Source of the DNA: an uncultured beta proteobacterium
GTDB taxonomy: Bacteria; Pseudomonadota; Gammaproteobacteria; Burkholderiales; Rhodocyclaceae
Assembly (NCBI GenBank): GCA_903910495.1
Contig: CAIVZW010000367.1
Coordinates: 1-10,136 of the forward strand
Direction: 5' to 3'
Length of the DNA: 10,136 bases
Below the pieces are notes generated by a model, which was not told where the DNA came from, did no database searches, and worked only from the letters and a program-made list of their open reading frames with translations. Both the position numbers and the translations under genes were made by a program. Positions 6,559 to 10,136 of this stretch are shown here, piece after piece (within the stretch, counting starts at the first letter, position 1; every line of letters begins with the position of its first letter).

Positions 6559-7665
6559 CTATTCGGTTCGCTGGCTTGTTGTCGGCCACGCGCGAATCTG
6601 TGTCAAAAGCTCTCGGGCTGTCTTCATGTCAGGCGCTATGAGGAAAAGAAAGAGACCGCTAGCAGTAAGATTCTCTTGCAGACATCGAATATCGTCCGCG
6701 TCAAGGTCTCCCCAGAGGATCAAGCATTTCTTCTCTTTGATCTTGCGCAAGCTGGGTAGCATCTCTTTAATGGAAGGACCGCCGACGTCCTTATTTACTT
6801 CTATTGCCTTTAGATCCTCTTTGGCCAGCAGGTCGTCCAACAGGAAGAAGGAAGCCGGGTGCAGATGTATCGCTGTAAAGTCGTGTCCTGCACAGATCAT
6901 GCGCTCAGGTTCGGTCAGGAATTCACGATATAAGGCCGGTGACATGATGGCCGACAGATCCTCCTGATACCAGATACTGGGTCCAGGACAGTACACATGG
7001 TAAAAGCCGAGTGCCGTCCCGCCGAGGAACGGCGGAATCAATTCGTTCTGGGCACTAATGACGCGTAAAAACACGTTGGTAACGCGTAAGAAGAACTCCT
7101 TCATACGCTCGCATTCATCGACAAGAGCCAGCACCATTTCAACCTGGCCCATGATGGCGCCTACGATATCGGCTGGTCCCCGCATAATTGGCATGCCTAT
7201 CGGAAAACGCCCGTTCGAGAGCTCAACCAGTTTTCGTGTGAATTCGAGGTATTTCAGCAGCCAGGGATTATTCGGGTCGAATGAGATCTTGTCGATATCG
7301 TCCAAGGATTCCATCCATGGACGGCTGATAAAACTCTCTTCGCCAGCTACTATCTCGCAGCCGAGGATGGCTTCCATCCATGGAATGCCGGTGAAGGGTT
7401 CTGCAGCCCAGAACGCGTCCTGCCCCAATTCAGTGGCAACTTCGTACATTTGTTCGTAGTCTGGCAAGAAACGGTCGACGTCCAGCATGTCGGGAGTAAT
7501 CAACTTATTCGGGACGAGCAAAGATTCTGCCGCTTTGAAATGTTTGCTGAAGAAGAAATCCGGTGCGACCCTAAACGCCGCCAATGGATAGTCTTGCTTT
7601 GTACGGTTCCAGAACGCTTGGTGAAGTGCGACTCGTTCTTCCTCGTTTCTAACTGTAAGTGGCAT
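6559..7665 (-). CDS. URO-D superfamily protein (uroporphyrinogen decarboxylase / corrinoid methyltransferase-like fold)
   Basis: A 368-residue soluble protein with the TIM-barrel style of the URO-D superfamily. Seen: an N-terminal helical region (VRNEEERVALHQAFWNR), IPIGMPIMRG-type core wording at about 155-163 (GRFPIGMPIMRGPADI), the helix EMVLALVDECERMKEFFLRV at about 176-195, and, near residues 264-275, AIHLHPASFFLL followed by a turn into KAIEVNKDVGG. Haem-pathway HemE and the MtaA/MtbA methyltransferases share this fold. The MtaA-type His-x-Cys zinc site is not present: the corresponding place reads HLHP (His267, His269). It is also too divergent from HemE to be called a decarboxylase of haem synthesis. 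A metal-dependent methyltransferase or an orphan role is possible. No corrinoid protein or methyltransferase partner lies nearby. The start at 7665 lacks a strong ribosome site. The gene is convergent with the EamA gene at 5566-6486. Confidence 0.85.
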   Translation of the reverse strand: MPLTVRNEEERVALHQAFWNRTKQDYPLAAFRVAPDFFFSKHFKAAESLLVPNKLITPDMLDVDRFLPDYEQMYEVATELGQDAFWAAEPFTGIPWMEAILGCEIVAGEESFISRPWMESLDDIDKISFDPNNPWLLKYLEFTRKLVELSNGRFPIGMPIMRGPADIVGAIMGQVEMVLALVDECERMKEFFLRVTNVFLRVISAQNELIPPFLGGTALGFYHVYCPGPSIWYQEDLSAIMSPALYREFLTEPERMICAGHDFTAIHLHPASFFLLDDLLAKEDLKAIEVNKDVGGPSIKEMLPSLRKIKEKKCLILWGDLDADDIRCLQENLTASGLFLFLIAPDMKTARELLTQIRAWPTTSQRTE

Positions 7666-7699
7666 GATTTATCAATCTGAAGCAAAATATTGTCGAAAT

Positions 7700-7720
7700 A
7701 CCGGAATACAGCTTTCCGGT
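7700..7720. repeat. Perfect 7-base inverted repeat upstream of the URO-D-like gene
   Basis: ACCGGAA (7700-7706) and TTCCGGT (7714-7720) are perfect complements, separated by seven bases. The pair sits 35-55 bases before the start of the minus-strand URO-D-like gene, in its expected leader or promoter. It could be an operator for a dimeric regulator or an RNA hairpin. No U-tract follows, so it is not a terminator. Confidence 0.45.
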
Positions 7721-7776
7721 GTGTTGATGTATCGATGTGTACGTAAAACTTAACTGGGGATTGTACTGAATTTTGA

Positions 7777-7923
7777 CCCCGGATAAATCTTGATCTGATG
7801 CCAGGAAAGGCGTTCAGTCGCACCGAGGTCCTGCTCATGATCAAAGACTGGATCGTCAGGCATGTTATAAGTTTTGATCTCAATATAACAAGGTACCTGC
7901 CGAAGGTAGCTGCAAAAGACTAA
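7777..7923 (+). pseudogene. C-terminal remnant of a bacteriohemerythrin
   Basis: This frame is open from just after a TGA at 7774-7776 to the TAA at 7921-7923. It reads GKAFSRTEVLLMIKDWIVRH, then VISFD and NITRYLPKV. The segment W-x3-H-x4-D is the last iron-ligand motif of bacteriohemerythrins (final helix, His and Asp; here His codon 7861-7863 and Asp codon 7876-7878). The other iron ligands, which lie upstream in the family, are absent, and the frame has no ribosome site. It is therefore read as a truncated oxygen-binding di-iron protein that can no longer assemble its site. The family call is from motif recall on 48 codons; a chance resemblance is possible but less likely. Confidence 0.55.
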
Positions 7924-7956
7924 CGTACTGACGTCTGAGGGGGCTGCATCCACTGC

Positions 7957-8109
7957 TTGAATTCGCAGTCGTTACAGGAATGGGCATATCATCTCGACAG
8001 GCTGGAAGCCAAGGTGATATCGCTCCACGGTGCGTGGCCTAAAGAAACAAACCGCAGCCTGACGGATTCAGGTCAACGAGGCAATGGAGGGATCGGCAAT
8101 GGTTACTAA
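7957..8109 (+). CDS. Weak candidate 50-codon ORF or gene remnant before the 65-residue gene
   Basis: The frame from a TTG at 7957 to the TAA at 8107-8109 begins with a helix-like, coding-looking stretch (LQEWAYHLDRLEAKVISLHG), then becomes Gly/Asn-rich. It overlaps the start of the next gene by 11 bases and contains that gene's ribosome site. A purine run (GAGGGGG, 7937-7943) lies 13 bases before the TTG, which is too far for a good site. It may be a small coupled gene or the tail of a decayed one. I do not recognise a family. Confidence 0.22.
   Translation: MNSQSLQEWAYHLDRLEAKVISLHGAWPKETNRSLTDSGQRGNGGIGNGY
8086..8091 (+). promoter_or_regulatory. Ribosome binding site GGAGGG that fixes the start at 8099
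   Basis: GGAGGG lies seven bases before the ATG at 8099 and overlaps the upstream in-frame ATG at 8084. It supports the shorter, 65-residue product over a 70-residue one. Confidence 0.75.
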
Positions 8110-8296
8110 AAATGCGAGCAAGGCAGCCAAGGATTTGAAAGCGCTGAACAAGAGGTGTCGAGAGTTGATGCGTCTCATCAAATCGGGCAAAGCCAGCGAT
8201 GCCGAAATCAAGGAATTCTCAGCATTGCCCAGAGAGATCGGGCCGGCGCGCGGAAAAACCATTGACGTGATACTTCAGGAAGCGAACAAGAAATAA
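8099..8296 (+). CDS. Small basic hypothetical protein (65 residues)
   Basis: The start is fixed by an excellent Shine-Dalgarno site. The product is Lys-rich and clearly basic, with no signal peptide or membrane segment. A predicted long helix runs over about residues 5-30 (KAAKDLKALNKRCRELMRLI), followed by a KASDAEI turn and a second helix. The C-terminus is TIDVILQEANKK. The size, charge and two-helix outline would suit a nucleic-acid-associated or small regulatory protein, but I recognise no family and assign no function. It stands in a stretch otherwise made of gene remnants, with a 50-codon open frame overlapping its start. No terminator is seen after the TAA; AAGGAG follows at the stop but leads into no ORF of useful length. 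Confidence 0.7.
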   Translation: MVTKNASKAAKDLKALNKRCRELMRLIKSGKASDAEIKEFSALPREIGPARGKTIDVILQEANKK

Positions 8297-8482
8297 GGAG
8301 TTTGTCGCGCCTGGCTTGACGGAGTGATTACCGGAAACCCCTCCCGGGCTGGCGTGGCAACCTGAATATCCGCGTTTGGATTATTGCTGAGGCTGAAAAC
8401 GCTACCGGTGATCTTTGAACTTGCAAGAATTAGCTGTGTTTATCTGGTCATCATTCCCATGAAACGCCAGAGACTCCGCGCA

Positions 8483-8596
8483 TCAGGAAATGGTTAAGCG
8501 ATACGAGACGACTAGCCAGACCAGTACAATCGCGGCCGATACGAAACGATTTGAAAAATAGGAACTAGCGACGGTAGAAGTTGTTGTTGTGTTCAT
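8483..8596 (-). CDS. Candidate 37-residue single-span membrane protein
   Basis: The ATG at 8596 opens a 37-codon frame ending in TGA at 8483-8485. The peptide starts with a Thr/Ser-rich stretch (MNTTTTSTVASSYFSNR), then has one hydrophobic segment at about residues 18-31 (FVSAAIVLVWLVVS), and ends SYRLTIS. This is a normal layout for a small bacterial membrane protein. Upstream on the minus strand is an AT-rich region with ATGACA and TAAAAG separated by 17 bases, a possible promoter that would leave almost no leader. No Shine-Dalgarno site is visible, which fits only a leaderless message. Function unknown; it may be chance. Confidence 0.4.
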   Translation of the reverse strand: MNTTTTSTVASSYFSNRFVSAAIVLVWLVVSYRLTIS

Positions 8597-8789
8597 GGTT
8601 TTACTTTTATCAGGTTAATTAATAATTGTCATATTGTGAAATCTATTTGCATCTGACGAAACGAATCATATCCACAACTGATCTGCGAGTCTGTTGCACC
8701 TTTACCTGGTTTTTGTAACTGTGTGTACTACGGGCCGCACAAGAATGCCCGGAGATTTTAAATAAATGAAGTGCAATTCCTGTGACCTG

Positions 8790-8801
8790 CCGGATTTCCG
8801 G
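8790..8801. repeat. Short interrupted palindrome CCGGA-TT-TCCGG
   Basis: Two five-base arms are separated by two bases, about 85 bases upstream of the membrane protein gene at 8887. This is operator-like in size and position. The arm shares the CCGGA core with the inverted repeat at 7700-7720. Confidence 0.3.
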
Positions 8802-8886
8802 ACATGTCAAGTCGCCGATTCAGCAGGATAATGGCTTCCTACCTGTGCATCGATGAGCAGCACAAGTATTGGGGAGGCCACAGTTG

Positions 8887-9717
8887 ATGAAGACCACCGA
8901 ATTACAGTTTTTACGTCGGGTTGGACTGGCAGCGCTGATGGCTGCTGTGATCCTTTGCTCATGGCTTGCACCGCTGGACAGGGCCGCCGATCATCAGGTC
9001 GACGCCGGTCTGAAGCGGGCGCTGGTCAGTTTCGCTACGGCCAGAGCGCTCAATGCGGTCATCTCCGTCGCCCAGGGAACGGAGGTAGCCTTCGAGCCAG
9101 CAGGCATCGGGATGGTTTTTACCCCCGGCCAATTGCTCGACCCCCTTAACGATCTGGTTGAACAGTTCTCCAATCTGATGCTGGCCGCAAGTGTCGCCTT
9201 CGGGATTCAGAAGGTGTTTCTCAGCATCGGCGCACACTGGCTCGCATCTTCCTTGCTGACCGTGCTTGCACTGGGCTGGGGAGCGTTCTATCTGCGCCCA
9301 AAGCCAGTTCCTGCCGTGCTCTCGCGGCTGTTGATTGTGCTCTTGATGATCCGCTTTGCAGTTCCTGTCGTCGCCATTGGAACCGACATGTTGTTCCGGG
9401 AATTCATGGCGGCAGATTATCAGTCGAGCCAGCAAGCGATTGACATGACGTCCGGCCAGATAAACCGACTCAGCCCACCCGTTTCGACCACCAGCGACGC
9501 TCAGGGGGCATTTGAAAAGTTCAAGGGCTGGTGGTCACAAAATGCTGATGTAAAGGCGCACTTCGAAAATCTGAAGCAGGCCACCGAGCAGTCGGCTGAA
9601 CACGTGGTCAAGCTGATGGCAATTTTCCTGCTGCAAACGCTGGTGATTCCCTTGCTCCTGCTCTGGGGCCTGTATGGCATTGCCAGGGGCGCTCTCAGGT
9701 GGCCTGTAGAAAAATGA
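8887..9717 (+). CDS. Multi-span integral membrane protein, family not recognised
   Basis: The ATG at 8887 is preceded by GGGGAGG ending nine bases upstream, which decides it over the in-frame TTG at 8869 (that TTG overlaps the ribosome site). The product is 276 residues. Hydrophobic segments lie at about 12-30 (signal-anchor-like), 117-137, 147-169 and 241-267, with a weaker one near 96-113. Between the first two lies a conserved-looking soluble part with RALNAVISVAQGTEVAFEPA and a PGQLLDPLNDLVEQFS motif. A hydrophilic stretch with an amphipathic helix covers about 171-240. The wording recalls conserved hypothetical membrane proteins of proteobacteria, but I cannot name a family or role. It stands alone on the plus strand, converging on the DMT gene 48 bases beyond its stop. 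Confidence 0.85.
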   Translation: MKTTELQFLRRVGLAALMAAVILCSWLAPLDRAADHQVDAGLKRALVSFATARALNAVISVAQGTEVAFEPAGIGMVFTPGQLLDPLNDLVEQFSNLMLAASVAFGIQKVFLSIGAHWLASSLLTVLALGWGAFYLRPKPVPAVLSRLLIVLLMIRFAVPVVAIGTDMLFREFMAADYQSSQQAIDMTSGQINRLSPPVSTTSDAQGAFEKFKGWWSQNADVKAHFENLKQATEQSAEHVVKLMAIFLLQTLVIPLLLLWGLYGIARGALRWPVEK

Positions 9718-9765
9718 AGTAAAAGATTTTCAATAGTAATCAACGCAAAATGCGCGCCAGCCGGC

Positions 9766-10136
9766 CTATTGACTTTCCCTGGTCACCAGCCAGATGCCGG
9801 AGCACACCAGGACCAGTGCGACCATGTTCTTCCATTCCAGGATACTTTCACCAAGGAAAATGGCGGAAAGAATGGCCCCGAAGATGGGCACCAGGAAATT
9901 GAATACCGACACCATTCCGACCCGGTTGTATTTCAGCAGAACGGCCCACAAGGCGATCGAAACCGATGACAGCAGCACCAGGTAACAAAGAAGCGCTGAA
10001 GATTTCAGCGTAAACCCGGTCAAGGTACCGCCGGTGAGATACCCCGCCAGGACCAGAACCGTGCCACCGATAAGCAGTTGATAACCGGTCAGGATGATCG
10101 AATCCATTTTCTGTGAGATCTTCTTGCCGTAAATCG
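9766..10136 (-). CDS. DMT-superfamily transporter (EamA family), C-terminal half (cut by window edge)
   Basis: The frame is open from the right edge through YGKKISQKMD to the TAG at 9766-9768, so the first half of the gene lies outside the window and the ATG at 10107 is internal. The visible 122 residues form one EamA repeat: IILTGYQLLIGGTVLVLAGY, a second helix LLCYLVLLSSVSIALWAVLL, the connection KYNRVGMVSVFNFLVPIFGA, the LGESI loop, and the closing helix MVALVLVCSGIWLVTRESQ. This order matches the second repeat of the family. The substrate is unknown. It is a different protein from the EamA gene at 5566-6486. It converges on the membrane protein gene ending at 9717, with no strong terminator in the 48 bases between. 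Confidence 0.9.
   Translation of the reverse strand, partial: IYGKKISQKMDSIILTGYQLLIGGTVLVLAGYLTGGTLTGFTLKSSALLCYLVLLSSVSIALWAVLLKYNRVGMVSVFNFLVPIFGAILSAIFLGESILEWKNMVALVLVCSGIWLVTRESQ

Larger units (their letters stand above)
8297..8886. other. Long, mostly gene-free stretch
   Basis: These 590 bases contain no plus-strand ORF with a credible start. The middle (about 8600-8660) is distinctly AT-rich. On the minus strand a 37-codon ORF (8483-8596) is listed separately. An interrupted palindrome CCGGATTTCCGG lies at 8790-8801, roughly 85 bases before the next gene. On the plus strand one frame (about 8325-8420) reads a plausible gene tail (KPLPGWRGNLNIRVWIIAEA) but has no start and no recognised family, so it is not called. 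Confidence 0.55.

Noticed and set aside
7308..7387. Repeated TTCCATCCATGGA about 66 bases apart
   Set aside because: Both copies encode PWME in the URO-D-like protein (residues 95-98 and 116-119). This looks like chance codon reuse rather than a DNA element.
8853..9149. 98-codon plus-strand ORF
   Set aside because: Overlaps the start of the membrane protein gene in another frame and lacks a better ribosome site. The gene at 8887 has membrane-protein text and a strong site.

Overview
The window looks like chromosomal DNA of a Gram-negative proteobacterium. The evidence is an ABC-F ATPase next to an exported PrxQ-type peroxiredoxin, a lipobox lipoprotein, inner-membrane exporters and a tRNA-Arg with an encoded CCA. 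Codon use is moderately GC-rich. A betaproteobacterial host (Nitrosomonadales-like) is my best guess, but it is a weak inference from gene style only.

Layout. (1) Positions 1-832, minus strand: a bcp/prxQ-like peroxiredoxin with a signal peptide, followed 9 bases later by the N-terminal part of an ABC-F (Uup-type) ATPase that runs off the left edge. (2) 1081-1155: tRNA-Arg(CCU) with a recognisable promoter, then about 450 bases without a convincing gene but with a strong intrinsic terminator at 1356-1390. (3) 1610-3244, minus: a large lipoprotein combining a DUF2846-like domain, a caspase-fold (peptidase C14) domain with an intact His/Cys dyad, and a short C-terminal helical repeat. (4) 3332-3554, plus: a frameshifted scrap of a sensor histidine kinase (coiled coil plus H-box). 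(5) 3710-6486, plus: an MFS_3-type exporter with a soluble C-terminal domain, then a DMT/EamA transporter preceded by a 40-codon upstream ORF that overlaps its start. (6) 6559-7665, minus: a URO-D superfamily protein of unknown substrate. (7) 7666-8886: a decayed, gene-poor stretch with the C-terminal remnant of a bacteriohemerythrin (plus), a small basic 65-residue protein with a very good ribosome binding site (plus), and a candidate 37-residue single-span membrane protein (minus). (8) 8887-9717, plus: a multi-span membrane protein that I cannot assign to a family. (9) 9766 to the right edge, minus: the C-terminal half of a second DMT/EamA transporter, convergent with (8).

The genes do not form one pathway. 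The window is best read as a few short housekeeping or transport units separated by accessory and decaying DNA. The most distinctive intact gene is the caspase lipoprotein. The most overlooked content is the two gene fragments (histidine kinase, hemerythrin) and the small ORFs, which standard gene calling would probably miss. I found no CRISPR array, complete insertion sequence, integrase or obvious multi-gene novel system.
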